Assembly (NCBI GenBank): GCA_018818855.1
Contig: JAHIRI010000032.1
Span: 1 to 18,036, forward strand
Source of the DNA: Patescibacteria group bacterium
GTDB taxonomy: Bacteria > Patescibacteriota > Patescibacteriia > XYB2-FULL-38-15
Length of the DNA stretch: 18,036 nucleotides
Direction: 5' to 3'
Shown: in pieces, positions 1-7,000 of the stretch
Layout: the number at the start of each line of letters is the position of its first letter
Position numbering within the stretch: the stretch's first letter is position 1
The notes under the pieces: generated by a model
The model's database searches: none
Told to the model about the DNA's origin: nothing
What the model saw: the letters and a program-made list of their open reading frames with translations, nothing else
Translations under genes and position numbers: made by a program

Positions 1-1
1 C

Positions 2-1471
2 AAACCATCCGCGGCCACACCGCCATCAAAATTTGCTGATGAAATTTTGAAAAAAAGTAAAATAGTTTTGGCGGAAAATTTAAAAGAAAGATTTGCAGAT
101 ATTGTTGAAGCATATTCAAGAGATGTTCGGGATAAGTTTGAAACTAAAGCCACGCTTACGCGGCAAGTCGCCGAGGGCGGGTTGGGATTTTCCGGAGAGC
201 AGGTAGATTTGGTTATTAAATTGATTAAAGAAGAAGCAGCGTCTAAGTCGAGCGATGCGGCAGTAAAAAAGGGTTTGCCGCAAACCGGCGTTATCCCTAA
301 AAAAAAATCGGAAGCCGCGGCAGTGAAACCAAAAACGCCCGAGTTGTCGGCTGGTGTTGCAGAGCTTGTTTTTTCTCGTTCCGATGAAGCAGAAATTAGA
401 GTGGCGCGAGAAAATCTTCCAAAAATTTCTGTCGGACAAAAACCAGCGGAAATAAATAAAATAATTAAGGAAATTATTACGGAAAGTGGAGTGGAATTAT
501 CTTTGGAAGTGCGTCAAAAATTGGAAGGGATTTTGTTGACTCATTTTAAAGATATACGTGACGGTTTTGAGACCAGGGAAAAGCTTGGTGGAGCGGCTGG
601 TCCGGCCGGGGTAACTCTCGCTCCCGAGGCAGTAGACAAAATTTTATCTTTGGCGCAGAAAAAGTTGCAACAGTTAGATGAAAAAGATAAAGGAGATGAA
701 CTCCAAAAAATAAAAATGGCCGAAACGCGGGAAGCGGCGAGGATAGGGGAGGTGAGGGGGAAAACCGTTGATGAGATGAAAAATAAAATGGATGTCAGGT
801 GGCAAGAAATTGCGAGAAAAGCGCCAACATCCCTTGCTCTGCCTGATGAATTAGTCGCGCCGCCAGTCGGGATGCAGGTAAGGGCAGCAGGAGAGCTTCC
901 TAAAATTTCCAGAGTAGCGACTCTTCCACGGCAAATGGAAGAACTGCCGTCAGCTACCTTGCCGTCAGTGAAAAGGGAAATGACGGCCACGCCCCCCCGT
1001 ACAGTTAAAACACCGTTTGATCTTCCGGAAGAAGAAAAACCAAAACCACTCCAAATTTTGAAGCCGGTAACTCCCGCGCAAGTTCGCCGACCACTTCCAC
1101 AGCGCGATAATCGGCCGCGGCTTGATGACGTAAAGTATGTTCCAAAACTTGTCGGGCCAGTAGAAGAGCTTCGCGAAATGACATTGGTTGATTTTCGTCG
1201 CCTGAACGCCAATCCCGTTTTAGTTGCGGAAAAAATTAAGGAAAAAATAGCTCTTTTGGAAAGAGAAGCTTTTTCTAAAAAAATAGCCGGCATTAAAGCT
1301 TGGCAGGAATCGGAAATCAATAAAATTTATTTGGAAATCGGTCGGGAAAGTTTACAAAAAGGATTGTCTGCAGATAAAATTATCGCCGCCCGAACAGCCG
1401 CCGGCCAGCCGACAATTACCGTTGAAGAATATAAGGCAATAATGGATCTTAATCGCGTTTTGAGATATTGA
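2..1471 (+). CDS. Hypothetical protein with duplicated helical domain, 5' end missing (upstream of T4SS-like cluster)
   Basis: The reading frame is open from the window edge (base 2) through an internal TTG at 47 to a TGA stop. The residues encoded before that TTG continue a repeat unit, so the true start lies outside the window. A helical unit of about 70 residues occurs twice, near bases 32-241 and 452-673. Both copies carry a matching core (RDVRDKFET and KDIRDGFET) followed by a Gly-rich turn and another helix. A Pro/Lys-rich, probably disordered middle (about bases 850-1130) leads to a C-terminal helical domain (about 1130-1468) that starts RLDDVKYVPKLVGPVEELRE and ends MDLNRVLRY. No signal peptide or transmembrane segment is visible in the part present. 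I recognise the C-terminal type only as a conserved CPR hypothetical family. Its place directly before prgI and virB4 suggests, but does not show, a role in the same envelope machine. Confidence 0.8.
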   Translation, partial: KPSAATPPSKFADEILKKSKIVLAENLKERFADIVEAYSRDVRDKFETKATLTRQVAEGGLGFSGEQVDLVIKLIKEEAASKSSDAAVKKGLPQTGVIPKKKSEAAAVKPKTPELSAGVAELVFSRSDEAEIRVARENLPKISVGQKPAEINKIIKEIITESGVELSLEVRQKLEGILLTHFKDIRDGFETREKLGGAAGPAGVTLAPEAVDKILSLAQKKLQQLDEKDKGDELQKIKMAETREAARIGEVRGKTVDEMKNKMDVRWQEIARKAPTSLALPDELVAPPVGMQVRAAGELPKISRVATLPRQMEELPSATLPSVKREMTATPPRTVKTPFDLPEEEKPKPLQILKPVTPAQVRRPLPQRDNRPRLDDVKYVPKLVGPVEELREMTLVDFRRLNANPVLVAEKIKEKIALLEREAFSKKIAGIKAWQESEINKIYLEIGRESLQKGLSADKIIAARTAAGQPTITVEEYKAIMDLNRVLRY

Positions 1472-1487
1472 CGAAAGATGATATAAT
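1460..1487 (+). promoter_or_regulatory. Sigma70-type promoter for prgI, nearly leaderless
   Basis: The -35 TTGAGA (1460-1465, 5/6 to consensus) and the -10 TATAAT (1482-1487, 6/6) are separated by 16 bp. The -35 overlaps the last codons and stop of the upstream gene. The predicted transcription start, about 1493-1495, leaves only some 5-7 nt before the prgI ATG at 1500, too few for a Shine-Dalgarno sequence. Confidence 0.6.
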
Positions 1488-1499
1488 TTAAAAAGGTTT

Positions 1500-1925
1500 A
1501 TGCAGCAGTTTGTTATCCCTCAATTTATTGATGTGGAGGATAAAATAATCGGGCCAATCACCACCCGCCAATTTATTATTCTTTTGGCTATGACGATTAT
1601 TTTATTTATTGCTTACAAACTTTTTACTTTTATTTATTTTATAGCTTTTGGTATTCCTGTTTTCGGCTTGGCTGTTGTTTTAGCATTTATCAAAGTTAAT
1701 GGCCAGCCGTTTCATTTTTTTCTTTTAAATCTTATCCAAACTCTGCGGCGGCCGAAACTTAGAGTTTGGAATAAAGAGTCAACCGGAGACGAGTTGCGTC
1801 AATATTTAAAAAAGGTAGAGGTCAAAATTATTCCGCCAAGGCCGGTTAAGGAACGAATGGTGGCAACAAAATTGGCGGAATTGTCGCTGATTGTAAATAC
1901 GGGCGGAGTATATAAAGGCGAATAA
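1500..1925 (+). CDS. PrgI family membrane protein of a T4SS-like system
   Basis: This 141-residue protein matches the PrgI family, small inner-membrane proteins encoded next to VirB4/TraC ATPases in Gram-positive and CPR conjugation-like systems. It begins MQQFVIPQFIDVEDKIIGP, a typical family start. Two hydrophobic helices follow (about residues 24-43 and 45-65), then the family's NGQPFHFFLLNLIQTLRRP segment (about 67-85) and a charged cytoplasmic tail. In these systems PrgI is thought to sit where VirB3 does, anchoring the ATPase to the membrane; that role is family knowledge. The next gene starts 10 bp after the stop, so the two are surely co-transcribed. No Shine-Dalgarno is visible, in keeping with the promoter only a few bases upstream. 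Length and ends look complete. Confidence 0.9.
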   Translation: MQQFVIPQFIDVEDKIIGPITTRQFIILLAMTIILFIAYKLFTFIYFIAFGIPVFGLAVVLAFIKVNGQPFHFFLLNLIQTLRRPKLRVWNKESTGDELRQYLKKVEVKIIPPRPVKERMVATKLAELSLIVNTGGVYKGE

Positions 1926-1935
1926 TGTATTTTTT

Positions 1936-2616
1936 ATGCAGTCGAAAAAACTTGCCGGGGCGAAAGCTGGAGTAGCAAGCCGGTCCCGCCTCGATATCGC
2001 TGAAATTAGAGAAGATAGCGTAATTTTAAAAGATGGGACTTTGCGGGCCGTGCTTTTGGTTTCAAGCATTAATTTTGCCCTAAAATCAGAAGATGAACAA
2101 AACGCTATTATCGCGGCGTATGTTTCTTTTTTGAATGCATTGGAATTTCCCCTGCAGATCGTGATTCAATCAAGGAAATTAAATATTGATGGTTATTTGG
2201 AAAAATTAAAACAATCGGAGAAGGAACAAACAAACGAGCTGCTCAAAATTCAAATCGCCGATTATCGGGAATATATCAAAGAGTTGGTAGAAATGGGAGA
2301 TATTATGAGCAAGCGTTTTTACGTCACTGTTCCGTATGATCCGTTGTCCGACAAAAGAAAAGGATTTTGGTCAAGGTTTACTGAAGTTTTGCGGCCGGGT
2401 GCGGCATTAAAACTTGGTGCAGATGTTTTTAAACGCCGCCGAAGAGATCTTTTCGCGCGCATTGGACACGTTCAGATGTTGCTTTCGGGGATGGGGCTTA
2501 CTTCTGTTATTTTGGATACGCAAAGTTTAATTGAGCTTTATTATAATATCTATAATCCCGAACTCGCCGAGACGGAAAAAATGGTTGATGTAGATAAAAT
2601 TCAAGTGGAGGCATAA
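1936..2616 (+). CDS. Stand-alone TraC N-terminal-domain-like protein (VirB4 accessory)
   Basis: This 226-residue cytoplasmic protein resembles the N-terminal non-ATPase part of TraC/VirB4 proteins. The segment from about residue 18 (RLDIAEIREDSVILKDGTLR) through LVSSINFAL and the LQIVIQSRKLNIDGYLEKL stretch has the usual pattern of that domain. A charged helix (about 90-118) and a strand region around RFYVTVPYDP follow, with a basic KRRRRDL patch near residue 170. There is no Walker A or B motif, so it is not an ATPase. It lies 10 bp after prgI and about 60 bp before a VirB4 ATPase that has its own complete N-terminal half. It is therefore more likely a separate subunit than a fragment of a split virB4. 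No Shine-Dalgarno is visible before the ATG. Confidence 0.75.
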   Translation: MQSKKLAGAKAGVASRSRLDIAEIREDSVILKDGTLRAVLLVSSINFALKSEDEQNAIIAAYVSFLNALEFPLQIVIQSRKLNIDGYLEKLKQSEKEQTNELLKIQIADYREYIKELVEMGDIMSKRFYVTVPYDPLSDKRKGFWSRFTEVLRPGAALKLGADVFKRRRRDLFARIGHVQMLLSGMGLTSVILDTQSLIELYYNIYNPELAETEKMVDVDKIQVEA

Positions 2617-2677
2617 AATTTATCTTTAAAATTATCAGCCCAGACAGCGTTTAGCAATTTTTAGTGAAATAAATTAT

Positions 2678-4588
2678 ATGGCTTTTAAACCAGCCGCAGC
2701 AATTGTGAAGAAAAAAACTGCCGCGCCGGCGACCGTTTCTCCGGAAGAGGCGAAGCGTCGCTTGGAAGAGGAAAAGATCGTCCTGGAAGAAGAAAGAATC
2801 TACCGCAAGGGTGTTGTTTCTATTCAGGATTTGATCGCTCCGGCGGCAATGAAAGTGGAGTCTTCGCATATTTTGCTTGGCGATGAATTTGTCAGGACAG
2901 TTTTTGTTATTACTTATCCCCGCTATATTAGTGTTGGATGGTTTACGCCAATTATTAATTTAAACACCACTGTTGATGTCGGAATGTTTTTCTATCCGGT
3001 AAAGGCAGAAGTAATTTTGAAACAACTAAAAAAGAAAGCCGGGGCGCTTGAAGCACAAATTTTATCGGACGCCGAGAAGGGCGCGCCGCGCGATCCGCTC
3101 CGCGAAACAGCGCTTCGGGATATTGAGCAATTGCGCGATGATTTGACACAGGGGATTGAACATTTTTTTCAGTTTGCTCTTTATGTCACAATTTATGCGA
3201 AGAGTAAGGAAGAACTAGACAAAGTTTCCGAAGAAATTGAATCAATTTTTGGTTCAAAATTGATTTATACCAAACGAGTTTTTTACCAAGCCGAACAAGG
3301 ATTTAATTCCACTCTGCCGCTAGGCAATGACGAATTGATGATAACCTTCAACATGAATTCATCGCCGATTGCCTCGTCTTTTCCTTTTATGTCGGCGGAA
3401 TTAACTTCTGATAACGGAATTCTTTACGGCATTAATCGCCATAATAATAGTTTGATTTTGTTTGACAGATTTTCTTTGCAAAATGCCAATGCTGTGGTTT
3501 TTGCGACTTCTGGTGCCGGGAAAAGTTATGCTATTAAATTAGAAGTGTTACGTTCTTTAATGATGGGTGTGGAAGTTTTGGTTATTGATCCGGAAATGGA
3601 ATATAAACATCTTTCCGACGCGGTGGGCGGCGCTTACGTTAATATTTCTTTAGCCTCAGAATCAAAGATTAATCCTTTTGATTTGCCGCGGCCGGTTGGC
3701 GAAGAGGTGAGTGCCGAGGATATTATCAGAAGCGCAGTAATTACCCTGAAGGGTCTTTTACGGTTAATGCTTGCCAGGCCGGGTGAGGGCGGCAGACTCA
3801 TTTTTTCGCCAGAAGAAGATTCTATGTTAGATAGGGCTTTAATTGAAACTTATGCGAAAAAAGACATTACTGCCGATACGGATTTGAAAATGGGGATTGA
3901 CCCGCCTATAATGAAAGATTTACAGAATATTTTGGAAGGCATGACCGGCGCGGAAAGTTTGGTGGAGCGACTTAGAAAATTTACTGAAGGAACTTTTTCC
4001 GGACTTCTAAATTCACCGACCACGATTGATGCCAGAAATTCTTTGGTGATTTTTTCCGTACGCGATCTTGAAGATGAATTGCGGCCGATTGCCATTTATA
4101 ATGTTGTTAATTTTATTTGGAATGTTGTCCGCTCTGAAAGAAAGAAAAGAATTCTTGTGGTTGATGAAGCTTGGTGGTTGATGCAGCACGAAGATAGCGC
4201 AAAATTTATTTTCGCCCTGGTTAAGCGTTGTCGCAAATATTATTTGGGCGTCACAACTATTACCCAAGACGTCAACGATTTTTTGACTTCGCCATACGGG
4301 CAAGCGATTGTGACGAACTCTTCACTGCAACTCCTTTTAAAACAATCGCCGGCTTCAATTGATTTGATACAAAAAACATTTTTATTGACTCAGGGAGAAA
4401 AATATTTGCTTTTGGAATGCGGGGTTGGCGAGGGAATTTTCTTTGCCGGCGCTAAGCATGCGGCAATCAAAGTTGTCGCTTCATATTCTGAAGATCAATT
4501 GATCACTTCGGATCCAAGACAGCTCTTGGAAATTGAAGCCGCAAAAAAGGAATTTGATGAAAAAATGTCTGCAGAAAAAGCTGGTTAA
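2678..4588 (+). CDS. virB4: VirB4/TraC-type T4SS ATPase
   Basis: A 636-residue VirB4/TraC-family ATPase, the cytoplasmic motor that powers type IV secretion or pilus assembly. After a charged N-terminal coil (about 20-45) comes a VirB4 N-terminal domain (about 60-250). The RecA-like motor follows, with Walker A ATSGAGKS at 276-283 (Lys282), the post-Walker A stretch VLVIDPEMEYKHL, and Walker B ILVVDEAWWLM at 492-502 (Asp496, Glu497). A TTITQDVNDF segment (526-535) matches the usual Gln-bearing motif of the family. Length and motifs are intact, so it should be active. No transmembrane helix is evident; PrgI next door probably supplies the anchor. The start lacks a Shine-Dalgarno. The substrate (DNA, protein or pilin) cannot be told from the sequence. 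Confidence 0.95.
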   Translation: MAFKPAAAIVKKKTAAPATVSPEEAKRRLEEEKIVLEEERIYRKGVVSIQDLIAPAAMKVESSHILLGDEFVRTVFVITYPRYISVGWFTPIINLNTTVDVGMFFYPVKAEVILKQLKKKAGALEAQILSDAEKGAPRDPLRETALRDIEQLRDDLTQGIEHFFQFALYVTIYAKSKEELDKVSEEIESIFGSKLIYTKRVFYQAEQGFNSTLPLGNDELMITFNMNSSPIASSFPFMSAELTSDNGILYGINRHNNSLILFDRFSLQNANAVVFATSGAGKSYAIKLEVLRSLMMGVEVLVIDPEMEYKHLSDAVGGAYVNISLASESKINPFDLPRPVGEEVSAEDIIRSAVITLKGLLRLMLARPGEGGRLIFSPEEDSMLDRALIETYAKKDITADTDLKMGIDPPIMKDLQNILEGMTGAESLVERLRKFTEGTFSGLLNSPTTIDARNSLVIFSVRDLEDELRPIAIYNVVNFIWNVVRSERKKRILVVDEAWWLMQHEDSAKFIFALVKRCRKYYLGVTTITQDVNDFLTSPYGQAIVTNSSLQLLLKQSPASIDLIQKTFLLTQGEKYLLLECGVGEGIFFAGAKHAAIKVVASYSEDQLITSDPRQLLEIEAAKKEFDEKMSAEKAG

Positions 4589-4614
4589 AAGTTAAATGTT
4601 AATTGTCAAATAAT

Positions 4615-5211
4615 ATGTCTCGGAAACAAAAAATTTTAATTGTGGTTGTCGGCATTTTAATTCTTTTAGCTTTGTTTTACTGGTTGTTTTTAAGAGAAAG
4701 TTTTATGCCACAATCGGGAACGACAAAAACTAATGTTAATGTTCTCGCCTTGCCGCCGGTGACTTTGCCAAACAGTACAACCGTGAGTGCGTCTGTTCCG
4801 GAAGCTTCAGAAGAAGAAAAATTAAGATCGTCTATTTCGCGTCTGGCCGCGGCTTTTGCTGAAAGATATGGCAGTTATTCAAATCAGGGAAATTTCGAAA
4901 ATCTCCTGGATCTGGAATCTTTAATGACGGGAAAAATGTGGGCTGAAACAGAAAATTTTATAAAGCAAAATAAGACAACAACCGGGGATAATTCTGTTTA
5001 CTTTGGCGTAACCACCAAAGCCCTTTCTGTAAATATAGGATCAATTGATGAGGGCGCGGGCACAGCCGAAATTACGGTCGGGACTCAACGCCGGGAATCA
5101 TCAGGCAGTATGGCCGATAATTCAGTGATAAAGTATGAAGATTTAGAACTGACTTTTCTAAAAGTGAACGGAGAATGGAAAGTTGACGCGGCAACATGGG
5201 TACAGCAATAA
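4615..5211 (+). CDS. Single-pass membrane protein with VirB8-like layout, hypothetical
   Basis: The protein has a short basic N-terminus (MSRKQK), one hydrophobic helix (about residues 7-25), a Pro/Thr/Ser-rich linker (to about 60) and an extracytoplasmic domain of about 135 residues. That domain has helices with alternating aromatic residues (LAAAFAERYGSYSNQG) followed by strands ending in LELTFLKVNGEWKVDAATW. Helix-then-sheet domains ending this way are typical of NTF2-like folds such as VirB8, TcpC and Tim44-like proteins, so a VirB8-type scaffold role is possible. This rests on fold pattern and on position 26 bp after virB4, not on clear sequence identity. I prefer the ATG at 4615 (198 residues); an in-frame TTG at 4603 would add only four residues. 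Complete at both ends. Confidence 0.7.
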   Translation: MSRKQKILIVVVGILILLALFYWLFLRESFMPQSGTTKTNVNVLALPPVTLPNSTTVSASVPEASEEEKLRSSISRLAAAFAERYGSYSNQGNFENLLDLESLMTGKMWAETENFIKQNKTTTGDNSVYFGVTTKALSVNIGSIDEGAGTAEITVGTQRRESSGSMADNSVIKYEDLELTFLKVNGEWKVDAATWVQQ

Positions 5212-5246
5212 ATTTAAGTTAAGGATTAATAGTCTGCGGAGGGAAA

Positions 5247-5900
5247 ATGGTTTTTTGGATAGATTGTATTAAAAAGTTTATTTTAGATATTATCTTTCCA
5301 ACAGATTGTTTTGGGTGTGAGAAGGAGGGGGAGTTGGTTTGTGAGGATTGTTTTCAAAAAATAATGCCATCCGTTCGCTCTTTCCATGGTGAAAATTTAG
5401 ATAAAATTATCACTTTCTATTCCTACGATGATAAGATCATCAAAAATTTGATTCATGGGTTAAAATATAGATTTGTGGAAGATTCGGCGCGGCATATAGG
5501 TAAATTAGTAGAGAGGGAATTGGGAAAAATTTTGGAGCAAATAGGATGTCCTGATATTTTTTCTCCAGTGCCATTGCATAAAAAACGTTATCTGGAAAGA
5601 GGTTTTAATCAAGGAGAAGAGATTGCGAAGTTTTTAGTTACAAAAATCGGATGGCCGCTTCGAACGGATATTTTAGTTAGGGTTCGCGAGACTGTTTCGC
5701 AGGTTTCCCTGAAAGAAGAGGCGCGGAAGAAAAATATTGAAGGGGCGTTTTGGCTTTTGGGAAATTCTGATATTAAAAATAAAAAAATCGTCCTTTTGGA
5801 CGATGTTGTGACGACTGGTGCGACCATGGAAGAATGTGCGAGAGTCTTGAAACAAGCGGGAGCAAAAGAGGTTCTGGGTTTGGCGTTTGCAAGGGGGTAG
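5247..5900 (+). CDS. comF: ComF family amidophosphoribosyltransferase-like protein
   Basis: A 217-residue ComF/GntX-family protein. An N-terminal zinc ribbon has CFGC (residues 21-24) and CEDC (32-35). The SPVPLHKKRYLERGFNQ segment (106-122) is diagnostic for the family. A phosphoribosyltransferase PRPP loop, VLLDDVVTTGAT, lies at 182-193. In Bacillus and Haemophilus ComF is needed for the cytosolic step of DNA uptake during natural transformation; the enzyme reaction is not settled. The start is well supported: GGAGGG at 5238-5243 lies just before the ATG, one of the few clear Shine-Dalgarno sites here. It follows the T4SS-like cluster by 35 bp in the same direction, so read-through from it is likely. 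The tRNA genes begin 41 bp downstream. Confidence 0.93.
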   Translation: MVFWIDCIKKFILDIIFPTDCFGCEKEGELVCEDCFQKIMPSVRSFHGENLDKIITFYSYDDKIIKNLIHGLKYRFVEDSARHIGKLVERELGKILEQIGCPDIFSPVPLHKKRYLERGFNQGEEIAKFLVTKIGWPLRTDILVRVRETVSQVSLKEEARKKNIEGAFWLLGNSDIKNKKIVLLDDVVTTGATMEECARVLKQAGAKEVLGLAFARG

Positions 5901-5926
5901 ACACTTATAGAAAAAGATGATAAATT
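5898..5926 (+). promoter_or_regulatory. Candidate promoter of the tRNA-Ser pair
   Basis: A -35 TAGACA (5898-5903, 5/6 to consensus) overlaps the comF stop codon and is followed after 17 bp by TAAATT (5921-5926, 4/6). The predicted start near 5933 lies about 9 bp before the first tRNA. The -10 is weak, so the tRNAs may also be read through from comF. Confidence 0.45.
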
Positions 5927-5941
5927 GATCCCATCTGGTAT

Positions 5942-6031
5942 GGAGAGGTGGCAGAGTGGACTATTGCACCGGTCTTGAAAACCGGAGTCCTCGCAAGGGG
6001 ACCGTGAGTTCGAATCTCACCCTCTCCGCCA
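5942..6031 (+). tRNA. tRNA-Ser(UGA), CCA encoded
   Basis: Acceptor stem GGAGAGG (5942-5948) pairs perfectly with CCTCTCC (6021-6027), followed by discriminator G and an encoded CCA (6029-6031). The anticodon arm is CCGGT, loop CTTGAAA, ACCGG, with anticodon TGA at 5976-5978. A long variable arm (GTCC...GGAC) marks a class II tRNA, as expected for serine. The T-loop is TTCGAAT. Confidence 0.95.
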
Positions 6032-6042
6032 TGCCTTGAAGT

Positions 6043-6133
6043 GGAGAGGTGGCCGAGCGGCTGAAGGCAGCGGTTTGCTAAACCGTTATACGGTCGAAAG
6101 TCCGTATCGAGGGTTCGAATCCCTCCCTCTCCG
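6043..6133 (+). tRNA. tRNA-Ser(GCU)
   Basis: Acceptor GGAGAGG (6043-6049) pairs with CCTCTCC (6126-6132), with discriminator G at 6133; CCA is not encoded. The anticodon arm is GCGGT, loop TTGCTAA, ACCGT, with anticodon GCT at 6077-6079, which reads AGC/AGU. A long variable arm (TACGG...CCGTA) confirms class II. It lies 11 bp after tRNA-Ser(UGA) and shares its acceptor stem, so the pair is probably one transcript. Confidence 0.95.
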
Positions 6134-6173
6134 TTTTTCTGAATTTATCGCTTTTGTGATGAATTCAGAAATT

Positions 6174-6260
6174 GAGAGGGGCTGGGGAGAGCCCTCACCC
6201 CGCAAGTCTTTTGCGGCCGTTTACGCACCGAGGAGTTTTCGAATCCCTCCCTCTCCGTTT
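6174..6260 (+). pseudogene. tRNA-Ser-like remnant with duplicated tRNA 3' end
   Basis: Bases 6238-6260 repeat exactly the 23 bases 6114-6136, which are the T-loop, 3' acceptor strand and first downstream bases of tRNA-Ser(GCU). A GAGAGGG at 6174-6180 can pair with the CCCTCTC of the copy. A CCGCA-loop-TGCGG hairpin (around 6200-6216) sits where an anticodon arm would. However, the loop reads AGTCTTT, which lacks the required T33, and the D and T stems do not fold properly. I read it as a decayed third serine tRNA or a partial duplication rather than a working gene. An attachment-site-like repeat is an alternative, though no integrase gene lies nearby. Confidence 0.55.
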
Positions 6261-6289
6261 GCTGATTTATTTTGATTAGTTAACAAAAT

Positions 6290-6784
6290 ATGTCTGAAGA
6301 AATAAAAAATGCTGAGCACGGCGTGCTTTTAACCGGGTGGAAAATACCCGAATATACGAAGCACGAAAGGGGCCGCCACTGGTATCTTTGGGCGGGAATA
6401 GTTTTCGCGTTGCTTTTGGCATATGCTATTTATACGCTAGATTTTCTTTTCGCAGTTATTTTGATTCTGGCGGCAGTGATTATTTTTGTTCGCGCGCGAG
6501 AAGAGCCGGTAGAAATTGATTTTAGTATTTTTGAAAGGGGAGTTAGCGTTGGAAGGAAATTTCACGCCTGGAAAGAGATGGTTTGTTTTTATATAATTTA
6601 TGAACCACCAGAGGTAAAAAATCTATATTTTAATTTAAAGGGTCTTAGGTCAAGATTATCTATTCCGCTTAAAAATCAGAATCCGCTTAAAGTAAGGGAA
6701 ATTCTTTTAAAATATTTGACAGAAGATTTGGATGAAGAAAAGGAGCCCCTATCCGAAGAATACGAAAGATTTTTGAAAATTTAA
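6290..6784 (+). CDS. Two-TM membrane protein with cytoplasmic PH-like domain, hypothetical
   Basis: A 164-residue membrane protein. A polar N-terminus carrying LTGWKIPEYTKHERGRHWY (about residues 14-32) is followed by two close hydrophobic helices (about 33-48 and 51-67) and then a soluble domain of about 95 residues. That domain has alternating strands (VEIDFSIFERGVSVG, FYIIYEPPEVKNLYFNL, LSIPLK) and ends in a helix (NPLKVREILLKYL). The order of two helices, strand-rich domain and final helix resembles small bacterial membrane proteins with a PH-like domain common in CPR genomes, but no function is assigned to that family. Start ATG without Shine-Dalgarno. It ends just before a hairpin terminator. 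No partner genes point to a role. Confidence 0.75.
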   Translation: MSEEIKNAEHGVLLTGWKIPEYTKHERGRHWYLWAGIVFALLLAYAIYTLDFLFAVILILAAVIIFVRAREEPVEIDFSIFERGVSVGRKFHAWKEMVCFYIIYEPPEVKNLYFNLKGLRSRLSIPLKNQNPLKVREILLKYLTEDLDEEKEPLSEEYERFLKI

Positions 6785-6802
6785 TTATTTTTTAAATTAA
6801 AA

Positions 6803-6827
6803 GACGAGCCTCGGTGGCTCGTTCTTT
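6803..6827 (+). terminator. Rho-independent terminator after the two-TM protein gene
   Basis: A perfect 7-bp stem, ACGAGCC (6804-6810) with GGCTCGT (6816-6822) around a TCGGT loop, is followed by TCTTT. It stands 19 bp after the stop codon of the upstream gene. The T-run is short, so termination may be partial. Confidence 0.65.
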
Positions 6828-6896
6828 GATTGGACAAAAATTGCCTTTTTTGTTTAAATAGATAAAGGTATTTTGCTTGATTGAGGTTATTTCTTC

Positions 6897-6968
6897 GCGC
6901 CCGTAGCTCAACGGATAGAGTGCAAGCTTGCGGAGCTTGTGATCGAGGTTCGATTCCTCGCGGGCGCA
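6897..6968 (+). tRNA. tRNA-Arg(GCG)
   Basis: Acceptor GCGCCCG (6897-6903) pairs with CGGGCGC (6961-6967), discriminator A at 6968, CCA not encoded. The D stem is GCTC/GAGT; its AACGGATA loop carries the A20 that marks arginine tRNAs. The anticodon stem CAAGC/GCTTG encloses loop TTGCGGA, with anticodon GCG at 6930-6932, reading CGC and CGU. The T arm is CGAGG, TTCGATT, CCTCG. All stems pair well. Bacteria normally read this box with ACG, edited to ICG, so a genomic GCG is unusual. The gene ends 32 bp before recG. Confidence 0.9.
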
Positions 6969-7000
6969 GAGAATTAATCTGAATTAAAAATTTTATAAAA

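Noticed and set aside
541..1320. Long open frame on the minus strand (259 codons) opposite the first gene
   Set aside because: Its composition is Ser/Arg-rich with no recognisable motif, and it lies wholly antisense to a frame with clear domain repeats and conserved ends. It is a shadow.
1936..4588. A single virB4 gene split by a frameshift into two pieces
   Set aside because: The second protein already has a full VirB4 N-terminal domain and motor, and about 60 bp of non-coding sequence separates the two genes. Two separate subunits fit better.
6036..6275. Small open frame of 79 codons over the tRNA genes
   Set aside because: It runs through tRNA-Ser(GCU) and the tRNA remnant; its translation only reflects the tRNA sequence.
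6825..6896. Promoter upstream of tRNA-Arg
   Set aside because: Several AT-rich -10-like and -35-like hexamers occur (TTGGAC, TTGCCT, TTTAAA), but no pair has both good matches and a 16-18 bp spacer with a sensible start, so I do not call one.
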